NCBI GenBank assembly: GCA_036924285.1 | Contig: JAYKYS010000001.1 | Coordinates: forward strand, 33,975,501 to 34,039,500 | Length of the DNA stretch: 64,000 nucleotides | Reading direction: 5' to 3' | Source: Asterella californica | Lineage: Eukaryota > Streptophyta > Marchantiopsida > Marchantiales > Aytoniaceae | In this document: piece after piece, positions 1 to 11,670 of the stretch | How the letters are laid out: the number at the start of each line of letters is the position of its first letter | Numbering within the stretch: position 1 is the stretch's first letter | Made by a program: the position numbers and the translations under genes | Notes under the pieces: generated by a model | Told to the model about the DNA's origin: nothing | Seen by the model: only the letters and a program-made list of their open reading frames with translations | Databases searched by the model: none

Positions 1-1599
1 AAAAGTGTCTGAAAAATTATAAAATAATATATTTACTTATATATATTTATCTTTTATATTTGAATAGAAAAATAAAATAAAATATCTAATTTATGACTTG
101 ACACGTAAGTGGAACGGAAAAATAGTTCTAAATGACCCTCCGAGTTTAATTGCATTGAGAGCCTTTTGGATCTGTTTATCCTTGTCAGAAGATGTATCTT
201 TATGAGTTTTGATGTCAACTAAAGATTTGGTCCATCTTCATCTCAAACTTTTTTTCAGTTGAATCATGTCACAAAAACCTCGTAGCTAATACTACATCTA
301 GCAGTTCTCTTTCAATGATGTCATGATTTATTATGCCATACTCCTAACTCTATTTGCGCATACCCTTACGCTAAGTGGTAAATATGTTTAGTATCGAGTA
401 TAAGTAGCAATCATTTGAGTTTATAACAGGAATACGTGCATATTGATAATACTTTTATGTTTGGAACAATTTGCTACTAAATTCTAAAATCTGATACTAA
501 ATTAGTTCTAAAAGTAAGATATGAATGTTTAACGTTAATGATTTATCCACTGGTGTTAAATGGTTTTGTTTTCAGAAAATACCCATATAACATCTATGTA
601 TTATCTGATAAATCCAATGCGGCCTCTTAATACTTTTGAAGCTTTACATGCAGTATACACCCTGCTCTAGAGTTAAAGCTCATAAAAGAAATACATATTA
701 TACCTTTACTCACGTAATTACCTTTGAAAATCAGGAAATAGCTCACACATCAATTGTGGTTGATACAACACATGAAAAAATGCTGATCATTCTAGATATT
801 GTTTTACAGAATTAGGGTTACTTTCTGTAATTACTCACAAGAACATTTGAACAAGATTGTGAGTTCTCCACATCTACATGTCAGAAGATACGTGTAAAAT
901 CAAGTTGGTAACTGAGAATCATCTTCGGTCCTTGTTAAAGCACAAACATATTGATGACACTAATATAAAGATATATGAAGACTAATGGAGTATTGAGATT
1001 TAAAGACTAAGAAATTGTGCAGCAATATCTTGGAGTGGTAACGTTATGATGGATTCATAATGAAAGCTTTATTATTACGAGTACCGGTATGTTAAATACC
1101 GAGTGTACAGAATTCAACTTTAAAGCTCATAAAAGTTGGACTTCGAATCATTTGAACGAAACTATGTTTCACAGTATGGGTTTGATTGAAAGTGAGGTTT
1201 TAAATTTTAGTTCGATACTTTAAAGGTAACGTATATAAGATAAGATTATTATGCATACAAAGGAGCATTCTCTTTGTCCTGGGTGAGATAATAAATAAGA
1301 ACGATCAAAGCCTAAACTTCTCCTCTAGTTACCAAAAATGATTTTTCAACTAAGTAAATCTTTTTCTTGGAATTGCAAAGTTGCTTAAGCATTCCGAGTG
1401 CCCATTAACCGATAAATGCACCTATTATGGTACTGGATCCGCTTTAGTCGTTTACTTCTTCCTCAAGCGAAATATATTTAGCCATCAATGAGCTCAATAT
1501 GCATCCAAAGCGAACCGCGACCGGGGAAGAGGAAAAAGACAAGCAAGGAAGACGCGATGGCGTTGAAAGAAGACTTTACATGCTGGATTAATTCCGAGG
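1..1599. other. AT-rich spacer, no gene seen
   Basis: AT-rich DNA with stops in all frames. I see no coding pattern, RNA gene or clear transposon domain here. Confidence 0.6.
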
Positions 1600-1885
1600 A
1601 CTTTGGTTCGTTTAATGTTATAAAAATATATATATGTGTTAAATATAATATATATACTAAATAAGTATAAATAATTGAAATATTTTATAAAAGTTATTTT
1701 AGCACATGTCTGGAAACACGTGGAGAGTAAGAGATAACCCATAAGACTTGACCCGAATGCCGCGCTTCAAAACGTACAAGTCCAAGAATCCATACTCATT
1801 AAATCACTAATGTACACAGAGTTTAATTTAATACCTAATCCTTTCAACATCAGAAAATGGAGGAGGTGAATAGGCAAGAAAGTCT
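1600..1885 (+). repeat. Degenerate copy of the 'AACCCATAAG ... GGTGAATA' dispersed repeat
   Basis: The order is an AT-rich block, then the motif AACCCATAAG near 1737, a TTTAATTTAATACCTAA-like stretch near 1825, and GGAGGTGAATAGGCA near 1863. The same order occurs in better-preserved copies near 2.7, 10.4, 31.0 and 52.8 kb. The hairpin arms seen in those copies are not preserved here. Confidence 0.4.
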
Positions 1886-2534
1886 GCAAACGGTCACCAT
1901 CCTAGCTTCATTACATTGAAACCGGAGCGTATCAGTTATGATGATTTGTTAGGTATAATCTGTATGGTTCGTAAGAATGAAAGAGTCTCATATTTACATC
2001 CAGTTGAAAATAATATGGAGAAATTTACTTTACCGTATCTGTAATACGTTTGTCCGGGTTGACCTATCTTTCGTAAGATTGTTTTAATTGACCGTATCTC
2101 TGACTAGCAACAGCATATCAAAATGGTCAAAATGCTATTTCATTTGAATGTCAACATGCATGTCAACAACGGCCAGTGTATATGCATGAAAACTGTTGTT
2201 TAAAATATTTATATAATATATTATTAGCCAATGTGGTTTTCTTTTTATCTTGTATAATGTTTCAACGTAGGGATAAATCTGTTATTGTTGGTCAATGGAG
2301 GATAAAATAAAAAGATAAGATCACATCTGAAAAACGTATTAGAGTTGCGGTTAAGTAAATTCTGGAATAATATGTAAAGCATCACTACACAACTTTGGCC
2401 CGCGCTTGACGCTACGAGCCCGGATAATACCGGCGGTTGATAGGCAGCACAGTTACGAGCGGGAAGAGTAATTTATGGGAACTTCTGCTCGCTTGTTGGG
2501 AAATATATAAGTGTTAAGTAGAAATTATATATTA

Positions 2535-2835
2535 TAATGAGAAAAAGATCTAAAGTATTTATAAATATTAATTATTTAACAAATCTAGAAATGCAGGATA
2601 AACCGGACATAAACCAAAAGGTGAACACTACCGGATACGCTCCCTAAAGTACATATGCGTACTGCTGATAATCTTGGTAATATTTTATAAAATATTTAAT
2701 TATCTAACCCAAGATCACCCTTGTAACATTATATAAAAGATTTAATTTATTACCTAACCCAAGGGAAGGGTTACGTAATAAATTTAACCCTTGCAGATTT
2801 GCCATTCAGGAGGTGAATAATGCAAGGAAGTCTAG
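2535..2835 (+). repeat. Dispersed hairpin-bearing repeat copy
   Basis: An AT-rich block is followed by a hairpin with arms at 2742-2760 and 2768-2787 (TTACCTAACCC paired with GGGTTACGTAA, about 18 of 19 positions pairing), and then AGGAGGTGAATAATGCA. It is one of about nine related copies in the window. The repeat type is unknown; a non-autonomous element or an LTR fragment are both possible. Confidence 0.55.
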
Positions 2836-5175
2836 TACCCTTCTCTAGCAACACTTCTATAGCCTTGTTGTAGTTATCCATGATACCTACACTACGGTAG
2901 TTACATCAGTTCCCTACTGTACTACGCAGTTACTGTTGTGTCATATCCACGATAAGACCTAAAGCAACATCCAGTAGAAAAGTGGGTAGCAAATCAAATA
3001 TTCAAAGGGTGCAAGTTATGAAGCTGTGAACCTTCGGACATACATCAAACAGTTACCGGTAGTGTAGTTGGAAATCTGAAGAAGCCGCCATTCCCAGTGG
3101 AAGGGCTCCTCATTTTGTCGGACGGTTCCCACGGCCACTTCATATGAGTGGTGTACGCATGTGGGTCGGGGCAGACAGAAGTGAAGAAGAACCCGGTGGA
3201 AAAGCGAAGAAGGTCCCCCCATCGCAGACGCTCCAGTTTCGCCGGTAGATCTGTACGCTTATCACGAGGGGTAGGAGTCGTAGTGGAGGACTATTCATGT
3301 TTCCTAATCCTCGTTTCTCTCCAGTCGGATGTTTGTAACGCTACGGACGACCGGTAATTGGCCGCAGATGCTGGCACCAAGTCGACTCTTCTGAAACCGT
3401 CTGACCGGTCGGTCGACTGACTGCGTACCTCCACTAGAAAACACACGACCGTACCTCTTTTTGCGACTGCTCAGAGATGGGCGTGTTCTCCTGTTTGCAT
3501 ATGCATGCCAGTCAGACGTCAGTTTCCAGCAGTTAGGGTCCCGGCAATTTAGCAGACGCTAAAAACCTGTTTAGGCAGACGAAGGATATCCCCAACCAAA
3601 ACGGCGTAGTAGTACTACTGTAGTAGACATGCGGGCGTGGAAATGATTCTGGCGGCACGTTGGATGATGGCAAAATGTGGGAAATGATATGTCTGAAGAG
3701 GGACGGTGGGGGCATTAAACGCTCCCAAGGGATTCATTATAACGAGCCAGCTGTATAGGAGGGATGCAATAAGTTGGCTGTCCTGATATTTGGAGGGACG
3801 GACGGGACAACGGGACGGGACGAGCTCTTTCTCCCGTCCACTCTCTAGGTTTGGACGGAAGAGCGCTTTCCGTGTGTTTGAAATTTGCTGACAAGCTAAA
3901 TTTCGCTCCTGTCTGGCGGGAGCGGGGAGCCACAAACGGTAACAGATCCGAATCACGACTCAGGAAACGGAAGCGAAGGAGAGGAGCGGAGGTCTCTCCT
4001 CTTGGCTCCGTTGCCTGCCGGGTGGTGTTCTTCTGTGGGTAGTCAGGAGGGCCCGGCCCACTGGACCCAATTATGACTAGGGGCACGCCATTCGTTTGTC
4101 AGAAAACGACTTCTCGGCACCTCTCTTTTCTGCGCTCTACGCCACCACCTCGGGACTACATCCGAGCTTCATTCATTCGATCATCTTCCGCTCCATTTCC
4201 CGCTGACTTCACTGCCACCCCAATCCGTGTTTGTCCTCAGAAGTGCAGCGCTCGGTTTTATTGCAAACCGCTGGAATGCGCAATAATATGTTCATTCATT
4301 CGGGACTCTTTGAAATCCGAAATGCAAAGCGGGCCTTCAGTAGTACTACATTAGTGAGTCGGTTTTGAGCGTGTGTGTGTGTTTGTTTGTTTGTGCAGGA
4401 GTGTGAGGCCGCGCAGGGAAGGAGCTCTCGGAGCTCACTGAAATGTTGGAGATGTGAGTGTGCCGAGCCGGGGACACTGAGGATTGACGAGGTGTAGTAG
4501 TTCGTGAAGTAGGATGCTTGTTCTTGCACATCGGCACGACGGCGCCTCCCTCCTATTCTTCTTTTCTCCAGACTTCGAGGACCTACCTTCAGAGAGAGGA
4601 AGGCAAGTGTCGTTGGCGGGACGAGGAGGATCAGATAGACCACCTGCATTCCTCCACATTCTGTCCTGCAGGTAGTTTTGAGTTTTCTTTTGGTTGGTAA
4701 CAGGAACGGGGAGGGGATTCCCCTGCTTCTGAGCGTGCGGAACGAATTGCTTCTGGGCCGGGCGGGAGAACGTCGGTAGTTCAGCTTGCATAGGTTTCCC
4801 CCGATGCCATATTACGCTTGTGTGATGGGAATCACTGCTGGCTTTGCGAGTTGGGTTCGTTCGTGTTCGTCCCAGTTGATGGGAGGTACAGGAGATGACG
4901 GCTTGACGCCTCAAGAAGAAACTGGTGTACGTATCTGAGTGACCCCAACTTCAGCTGGCTGAAGCGCGCATGTCGTCGAGCAGCTAGCTGCCGAGTGTTC
5001 CCAGCCAGTGGAACCAGCTCGGCGAAGTGTGCCTAGACTGCCGCAAGCTTTGAGCTCAACAATGGCGTTTTGTGTACTACTACTGCATTGAGCTATTTGG
5101 CTCTCGTAGAACGTATCTGAACCGAATGTCACCCAGTTCTTGTAGGTGAGAGCAGCGAGGCGAACTTGCTGTTGA
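2836..5175 (+). promoter_or_regulatory. Upstream and probable 5' leader region of the ATL gene
   Basis: GC content rises from about 3.1 kb and many short ORFs appear on both strands without family motifs. These read as composition artefacts of a promoter and long 5' leader rather than genes. A GT/TTTG-rich tract lies at 4371-4395. The transcription start cannot be placed from sequence. A leader intron is possible (CAG/GTAGTT near 4671) but unproven. Confidence 0.4.
4371..4395. repeat. GT / TTTG simple repeat
   Basis: A short (GT)n tract followed by (GTTT)n, seen directly. Confidence 0.8.
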
Positions 5176-5283
5176 ATGTTTTATGAGTCACTGTTTAGCT
5201 CAAAGTCTGGCGTGCAGCGGGGAACTGAACCCCTCTTCATCCACGGATCAAAGGAAGTCACGGGAAAGAAAGCACCATGTTAG
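5176..5283 (+). promoter_or_regulatory. Upstream ORF whose stop overlaps the ATL start
   Basis: An ATG at 5176 opens a 35-codon frame that ends with TAG at 5281-5283, overlapping the ATL ATG at 5277. If it is in the transcript, ribosomes that translate it finish essentially on the ATL start, which would dampen or gate ATL translation. The ORF is seen directly; the regulatory role is inferred. Confidence 0.4.
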
Positions 5284-5533
5284 TTTTCTGGTTTCTCACT
5301 GCTCTTGTACATACGGAGCAAGTGTTGCAAACCGGTTCAGAGCATCATATTCGAGTGCTGTTGTCCGAAAACAACCAGCCGGGCTCTCCCCCGAGGCAGG
5401 AGTCAGGCCGGGGCCTCAATCCAAGCGTTGTTATTATCGTGGTTATACTGACCGTGGTTTTTCTCCTGTCCGGGTTTCTCCATCTTCTGGCGCGATGTTG
5501 TGGGAGAGTGGCTTCCCGCCGCGAGCCGACTGA
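5183..5533 (+). promoter_or_regulatory. Second, longer overlapping upstream ORF
   Basis: An ATG at 5183 opens 116 codons in a frame different from ATL and runs across the ATL start. The start context is weak (T at -3), so leaky scanning to the ATL ATG (A at -3) is plausible. Its product resembles nothing I know, and most of its length is shadow of the ATL frame. Confidence 0.3.
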
Positions 5534-7223
5534 GAGCGCTATGAGTGCTCTCCACGGTCAACTTCAGCATCTCTTTCACTTACACGACTCAGGAGTAGAC
5601 CAAGCTTTCATTGACACACTGCCTGTTTTCCCGTACAAAGCGATCTGTGGACTCAAAGAAGGAACCGACTGCGCCGTCTGCTTGAGCGAGTTCGAGAGCG
5701 AGGACCGCCTTCGACTGCTGCCTAAGTGCAAGCATGCTTTTCACATTGACTGTATAGATACGTGGCTACTCTCGCATTCTACATGCCCTCTGTGCAGGTG
5801 CGCACTCCTGTCGGATGATATCAGCCCCAGCAACGGGGCTTTCTCGGATTCTGGACGACTTGGAAGCAACCGTAGCATGGGAAGCCATAGTGGTTTCGTC
5901 GGAGACAGTCGTAGAACTGCCGACATTAGCAGGAGAATCGCGTCATCTTCCTTGTTAGCGGAGCACGGTGGAGGATCTGGGAGCGACTTGGGCAAAGACG
6001 ATGATAACCGCATGGGGCTGGACAGCCCAGAGATACAGCCGGTTTTAGATGGCACTGAAAGCAGCGGTTCTGTCGCCTCCGTGCTCTCTGTCAAGCTAGG
6101 GCGAGTGGAGAGGAGGGCGAACAATCACAATAACAGCGGTTCAATTCTAAGGGGAAGGTCATACTCCATGGGTTCGTACGAATACGTCGTGGATCCTGCC
6201 AACCTGCAGGTAGTCATAGCTCCGACTCCTTACCCAGGTCGTGGGAAGAGTCGGGAGGTCGCCATTGGCGGGAGGCCTCGTCACCGAAGTGTGTTTTCTG
6301 ATAGCATTCCGGAGCTGGGTTCTAATCCAGGAACTCCCGCAGACGAGCTCTTCTGGGCGACCCGTGGCCTAGCGACTCCCGAGTTTACAACCAAGTCTGA
6401 CGGAAGCGGAACGTCGAGATTGAATCTGGGGCATCTAGCCCCCGAAGCATCTCTGGTGCCGAAAAGTTTCGAGGTCTTCGACGACAAGTGTAAAGGGAAG
6501 GATAAGGAATGGGTAACCATCGATCTGGAAGCGAAGGAGGTTTCCGGTGGTGGTCGCGGCGGCGTTGTCATAAACAAAACTATCTTGCCGTCAGAAAAGG
6601 TGCAAGAAAGCGAGGAGTCGAGGATTCTGGCTGGGCTCGAGAGGTTCTTCGGTAGCGGATGGCGTAGCAATGTCGGCCTTGAGAGGCTCGCGGAGAGCAT
6701 GCTCAAGCGTGATAGAGCACCTGTGGACGGTAGCTTCAGAAGCAAAGCGGCCTCGGAACAAGGAGTGGAGTCGCAGAAGGATCACAGCATGTCTAGGCGC
6801 ACATTTTCCTTCAGATTCCCAGTCCCCGAAAGCCTCACGAGAGTCGGGCGCAGTCGGAGGACCATGTCGGAAAACGGAGGATTCGACACTGCCTCCAACA
6901 AGGACACAGTCGCCTTCGACACAGCCTCGAAGGACACAGGTTTCGAGACGGCCTCCAAAGACGGTGGCTTCGAAACAGCGTCGAAGGAGAGCGTTGGCGG
7001 CCTGGACACGTCCTCAATGGGAAGCTTCGACAGTTCGTGGGTCGGTCCTCCGAGCCAGCCTCTTCCTCAGCCCATTGTAAATGAAGAAAGCAGCCAGCAC
7101 GCAGCCTCTTTGGCGAGAAAAACCATCCACTGGCTCATGGGTAGGGACCGAAGGGTTGTAGGCCATGCGAATTTTTCCCCTTCTCCAGAAGCTGCTGGAG
7201 GTCAACGTCGGGATGATTTTTGA
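5277..7223 (+). CDS. ATL-family RING-H2 E3 ubiquitin ligase (ATL13-like)
   Basis: Single-exon 648-residue protein, as is usual for the plant ATL family of membrane-anchored E3 ubiquitin ligases. In order: a hydrophobic N-terminus (1-17, possible signal peptide); one strong transmembrane segment (about 50-72); the family Gly-Leu-Lys/Asp-type patch just before the RING (GLKEGTDC, about 125-132); and a perfect RING-H2 with ligands C132, C135, C151, H153, H156, C159, C170 and C173 at canonical C3H2C3 spacing. A middle motif reading RSYSMGSYEYV is typical of the long ATL13/ATL46/ATL47-type members. The C-terminal third is Ser/Gly-rich and carries about five imperfect (G)F(D/E)TASK(D) repeats (about 535-588). 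The start at 5277 has an A at -3 and precedes the signal-like segment. Expected role: E2-dependent ubiquitination at a membrane; substrate unknown. Two upstream ORFs overlap the start. No breaks are seen. Confidence 0.93.
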   Translation: MLVFWFLTALVHTEQVLQTGSEHHIRVLLSENNQPGSPPRQESGRGLNPSVVIIVVILTVVFLLSGFLHLLARCCGRVASRREPTESAMSALHGQLQHLFHLHDSGVDQAFIDTLPVFPYKAICGLKEGTDCAVCLSEFESEDRLRLLPKCKHAFHIDCIDTWLLSHSTCPLCRCALLSDDISPSNGAFSDSGRLGSNRSMGSHSGFVGDSRRTADISRRIASSSLLAEHGGGSGSDLGKDDDNRMGLDSPEIQPVLDGTESSGSVASVLSVKLGRVERRANNHNNSGSILRGRSYSMGSYEYVVDPANLQVVIAPTPYPGRGKSREVAIGGRPRHRSVFSDSIPELGSNPGTPADELFWATRGLATPEFTTKSDGSGTSRLNLGHLAPEASLVPKSFEVFDDKCKGKDKEWVTIDLEAKEVSGGGRGGVVINKTILPSEKVQESEESRILAGLERFFGSGWRSNVGLERLAESMLKRDRAPVDGSFRSKAASEQGVESQKDHSMSRRTFSFRFPVPESLTRVGRSRRTMSENGGFDTASNKDTVAFDTASKDTGFETASKDGGFETASKESVGGLDTSSMGSFDSSWVGPPSQPLPQPIVNEESSQHAASLARKTIHWLMGRDRRVVGHANFSPSPEAAGGQRRDDF

Positions 7224-8718
7224 TACCTCTTCTTCTAGGCCATAGCAGCATCTCTCCTAAGTAACTCGCCTCGGTCCTTGTAAAAACGAAGCATCAGTAA
7301 AAGTTTTGGCTCATAATACCGACACCACCTGTGCAGTTAAGTAATTCGTGTACCTCTTCTTCTGCTGATGTAGCTTTCTTTTCGCTTGTTCTGTGGGTTT
7401 GTTACGAGACCGAAATACATTCGACGATGAGGCTATATTGATCGCACCAATATCAACTGGGTTTCTGCAACGTCCGCCCGGCAGACAAACGCCGTCTGTA
7501 GGATCAGAGAGCTAGAGTTCTGCTTGCGAACTCGATAAGTTCATTTTCTGGTGCCTTGAATGAGTTTGAAATGATCACAAGAAAAGGATACGAGCGCTAG
7601 AAGCGCGGATGTCGATACTAGAAGCTCTCTCCTCTCCTTGTTTAGACCTTAGCTGGGTTGGATTCCTATACCCGGACTGCTACTGCAGTAGCTCCCACTT
7701 GTTACTGTAGTGAGTAGCAAAGGTGAAAGGGTCGGTCTGTCGAGCTCGCTTCTTCCGAAATTCGTTCACGTTGCTCTTTCATCATAGTGATGTCTCATAC
7801 AAAGGAGATAGTTTCCCGATGTGATTCTACACGACTTAAGTTAGGAACGTCACTTCCATATGCAACGGGAGGTTTGTAGGGCGTCTCAAACCTCACCACG
7901 TAAAAGTAACAACAGGATTCAGGATCTTAGAACTGCAGCTTCTCGCCACAGTGTAGGAGGGTTAGAGGAGAGTCGATCGGCAGTTTATAACTGCAGCTCC
8001 TACCTACAACACAGGTAGGTCACGGCCCCGGTTCCGGTTCGACTCAATGATCCTGTTGAGTAATACAACAGGGGATTAGCCGATAAGTTTAACCTTCTCG
8101 ACATTATTTAAATTTCCAAGAAAAGAAGATAAAATAAACTTTCATGTATACATTCTGTGTAAGCGGTGGTTTTATTAGAAAATGATTCAATGAGTCGAAT
8201 CCAAAATAGTTCTATTTTGTTTTAAACAACGTGGTCCCGAGGGTTGAGTAAACAGTTTGATTCGAAATGAGTCTAAATTAAAATTTAGATACATTTATGT
8301 TAAACCCCAGTTCCAGTGTAAGAGCTCTGGGGCACCCAGAATCTCTCATTTCAGAAAGAAAAATAATATACAGAATAAAAAGAATAACAATAAAGATAAA
8401 AGTTGTTTTTCATTACAGAGTTCTCATTTTGTCATGGAATCCGAAGAAATGAAGATTCAGTTGACAGTTACTCACAAGCTTTGCACTTTATGATATGTTT
8501 CAATTTAAAATATTAGAAAAAACAAAACAACCATACCAATTAAACTTTTTCTATCGTAGAGTTCTCACTTTGTCATAAGAAACGAAGATTCAGATGATAG
8601 TTACTTCACAAGCTTGAAAGCGCGAAGCAATGAATAGCATACGGATGAAAAGACCAATCAAGCCGTACAAGGGAAAGAGAGACCCGAAGGGCCAAGCAAC
8701 CAAACACCCCGAAGGGGG
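7224..8718. other. 3' flank of ATL and AT-rich spacer
   Basis: Begins with the probable ATL 3' UTR (to roughly 7.5-8.1 kb), then becomes AT-rich. No coding or RNA gene is recognised. Confidence 0.5.
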
Positions 8719-8750
8719 AGATAGCTAGAGATAGCTATCTCTAGCTATCT
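8719..8750. repeat. 32-bp perfect palindrome
   Basis: AGATAGCTAGAGATAG followed by its exact reverse complement with no loop. It sits in otherwise non-coding sequence. Confidence 0.85.
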
Positions 8751-9316
8751 TTACCATTTGTGATTTGTTTCAGCTGAATATAGTTAGAAGTATACAGATC
8801 TATATAGCTAAAAGTTGAGAGAAGATTCTTGATGGAGAAAAGAGAATATTCGTTTCCCTCTTTGGGTACGAGAACTGAAGGTTTGAATGGTTCTGTTGGG
8901 AAGCGAACTGGGCCAGAGTGTTACAGAGGGAAAAGGGAGTTACAGGCTGTCAAACCGTTTACCGTAATGTGAAGGTTGTGGGGATTCCCATAAGGATGTC
9001 CATCGGAAGGAGGAGATGTACATGATGGGAAGTCGAGGAAATGATAGCTCACTGTGTAAACGTTTCTGTCGGATCATTCAATGCGGGAAGTCTGGAAACT
9101 ACAGTAGCGGAAACAGGATGCCATCAAAATATGTACATTTAAAAATTAGTATTTACGGGATAACATTATATATTCAAGTAAGAAGGTTCACAACCCATAT
9201 TAGTGCAATTCAAAGTTAAAAGAGAAGATTCTCTAACGTCCAGAAGGAAAACTGCAGTAGTTTTTCGAATGTCAGCTTTGTATAGAGTCTTCAATCGATT
9301 ACTATTGAATTTGTGA
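8751..9316. other. Spacer, nothing recognised
   Basis: A short frame at 9016-9219 has no motif. No other structure is seen. Confidence 0.5.
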
Positions 9317-9343
9317 AATAATAATAATAATAATAATAATAAT
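9317..9343. repeat. (AAT)n microsatellite
   Basis: About nine AAT units, seen directly. Confidence 0.9.
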
Positions 9344-9374
9344 TTTTAATTTTTAACTAAATTTTTAAAAAAAT

Positions 9375-9800
9375 ATCTGAATCCTAACTACTTTAGTGAA
9401 AAATCTTACAGAAATTGGCTTGATCACACCCCCAGTAGGTTCAGTGAGCTTGATCATACCCCTCTTAACGATGTATGGCCTGACCACCCCTGACTGACTA
9501 TTGCCTGTAAAACCAGTCACTTTGTGATTTTATTCACATGTGAAACCGTACATATTAAAGGAATGAGAATATGGATAGTCTAACTTGTCTTTAATGTTAA
9601 ATATTTTAACTTACAGTGATATTTAGTCAAGATTGAAAGTACTAAAATGATGAACCAAAAGATAAAATGACTGGTTCTACTGTCAATAAACCGTAAGGGT
9701 ATTATCAAGCAACCAAACGTTAAGAGAGGTATGATCAAACACAACAATCGTATTGAGGGTATGATCAAACCAATTTCTGAAAATCTTATGAAAAAATCTG
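9375..9800. mobile_element. Foldback / MITE-like inverted-repeat element
   Basis: A left arm (about 9375-9535) and right arm (about 9645-9800) are imperfect inverted copies. Shared blocks include GAAATT-GG-TTGATCA, GATCATACC-CTCTTAACG and AACCAGTCA. The spacer is about 110 bp and carries no gene. The palindromic structure and lack of coding capacity fit a non-autonomous foldback element. No target-site duplication could be fixed by eye. Confidence 0.6.
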
Positions 9801-10239
9801 AAAACAAAAGAAAAACGCCCAAAGTGTTTTCCTACAAGCACTTCCAGAGGTGCCCGCTGAAAACTTCGTCGTAACACTCTTCCAAGAGTGAAGAATCCAG
9901 CTCTGACAGGCGCTATTAGACATCTTAGAGACTCGCCAAAAGGTATTTCATTTGTGATGTTATCTCACCGTTGTATAGCAGTTTCCAGTGGGCTCGCCAA
10001 ACGCAACTCTAAAGTAGTGCCATCTATAGCAAACTATATTGATCCATGATTAGCTATTTTCCTCGATGGGTTCGTCGAGTTTAGGGTCAAAGCTCAGTTT
10101 CTGTGAGCTTTGACGAAGTGTGAAAACTATCCGGAATAGCTTTTAGCATTTATAATAAACGCTCCTGCAGTACTTGGTTAGGAAGGCTGAGAAGAAGACA
10201 CTTAATAGGTATCTCCAACGTACTTGTACAGTGAAAATA

Positions 10240-10535
10240 GTTTTCTCTTAGCAGAAAATATGTAAGTGTTATAAAAATATAATGTAATAAGTTATAATAA
10301 AAAATCAAAATCATTTATAAATGTTAAAAGTTCATCTCTCCGGGAGCAGCTAACTGATCGAGATAGAACCCATAAGTCGAGAGCAGGCTGAGACGTCCCT
10401 CAGGGTATAAGTCCGGGATTGGGATTGTAAATAAGCGTCATTTAACAAGGCATTTAATATATATCCTAACCCTTCCTATCGGGAGGGTTAGGATATATAT
10501 TAAACACCCATGTACATGGGTGAATAGGCATCCCC
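10240..10535 (+). repeat. Dispersed hairpin-bearing repeat copy with two clean palindromes
   Basis: An AT-rich block and AACCCATAAG (near 10367) are followed by a perfect 21-bp-arm hairpin (10453-10473 with 10484-10504; core ATCCTAACCCT / AGGGTTAGGAT). A perfect 18-bp palindrome follows (10505-10522, CACCCATGT/ACATGGGTG), then GAATAGGCA. It is the cleanest member of the family for secondary structure. Confidence 0.65.
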
Positions 10536-10904
10536 AACGTGCTTGTACACGTACGTTCAAGAGACGACCGTTAAGTTAACGAAACGGCGGAAGGAAAAGC
10601 CTCGTTGGCTGCCGTGTATTTAGCGCTAAGTGGAGGAATTCAGAAATTTCTGGACTGCCTTCGCCGGCAAGTGGGGACGTGATATAAAAGTTCAGCCGTT
10701 GAGGGATTTAATAAATTTCGGGGTTGCCTTCGCTTGTGCGGACGAATAAATGTGCGGACGTCTGCGGACGTCCGCGAGGTCACCGGCGGAAAATTTGCGT
10801 TCGTCTGCGGAAAATCTCTGGAAAATTTCCGTTCGTCTGCGAGGTCACCCACTTGTTCGCAGCGGGGACGTAATATCATTCGGGGCTCGTTGGCCGCCGT
10901 CTTT

Positions 10905-11133
10905 TTTTCAGTCTGCGACGCAAGGCGGTATGGGCGCTTCGGTATCAATTTCGCACGGACCTCGCTGCTCCTCGTGCGTTTCTTGCTCGTCGATCGCTTC
11001 AATTCGGTGCCTGCCGCGTTCTTTCAGTCTGCCAGGCAAGGCAGTATGGCGGACGGTATGGTCGGTTCGGTATGATTTGTGAAATTGGGCAGACCTCGCT
11101 GGTCGTCGCGCGTTCCTTGCTCGTCGATCGGTT
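10905..11133 (+). repeat. Tandem duplication of ~116 bp in the Replitron-like 5' region
   Basis: Two diverged units, beginning at TTCAGTCTGC near 10907 and TTCAGTCTGC near 11023. They share blocks such as CAGACCTCGCTG / CGGACCTCGCTG and TTGCTCGTCGATCG. Period about 116 bp. Confidence 0.7.
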
Positions 11134-11670
11134 CACAAATTGATGTAACTGTGCGGAAATGACGAGTTTTTTCTCTACGTCCCTGCCTTCGTTCGTTCGC
11201 TGCCCTTGCTGCTCGTCAGTTTCTCAGTCGTGCCTTGCGATCTTCTTCTTTGCAGAGAGCGGTCGATGGATTTGCTTGCCCGTGCTGTTCTTTCATCGTT
11301 TTTTATTGATTCAAATTGACCACTCTTCGCACTAACCTTCGTGTCGTGTTCTTTCTTCGCTGTAACTCAGCGAAGGAAGAACTCGACGGATTGGATGCTG
11401 CTCTGGTTGTCGATAGCGATACGGACAGGATCGTCTTGTCTATGTTTCTTCTTGCAGACGATGCAGCGGACGATCGGACATGGACCTCGATGTCTTCTTG
11501 TCGTGTTCCGCACGTACATTTGTTGCATGATTGCTGTCGGCGGAATTCGGGATTATCACGACTTTGTAAACATTGTCCGATCTGCCGAGTTCTCGCTGTT
11601 GCAACGCACCCAACGCCTTCTCATTTACGAGATAAGTAACCTGCGTACGCTTTCAGTGCTTTTCGGAAGT

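Noticed and set aside
4296..4914. Overlapping minus-strand frames of 117 and 159 codons upstream of ATL
   Set aside because: Low-complexity, motif-free, and lying in the probable ATL leader.
5741..6785. Antisense frames of 64-154 codons across the ATL gene
   Set aside because: Shadows of the GC-biased ATL coding frame. No motifs of their own.
8025..8060. tRNA-like T-loop GGTTCGACTC
   Set aside because: No acceptor stem or D/anticodon arms can be folded around it.
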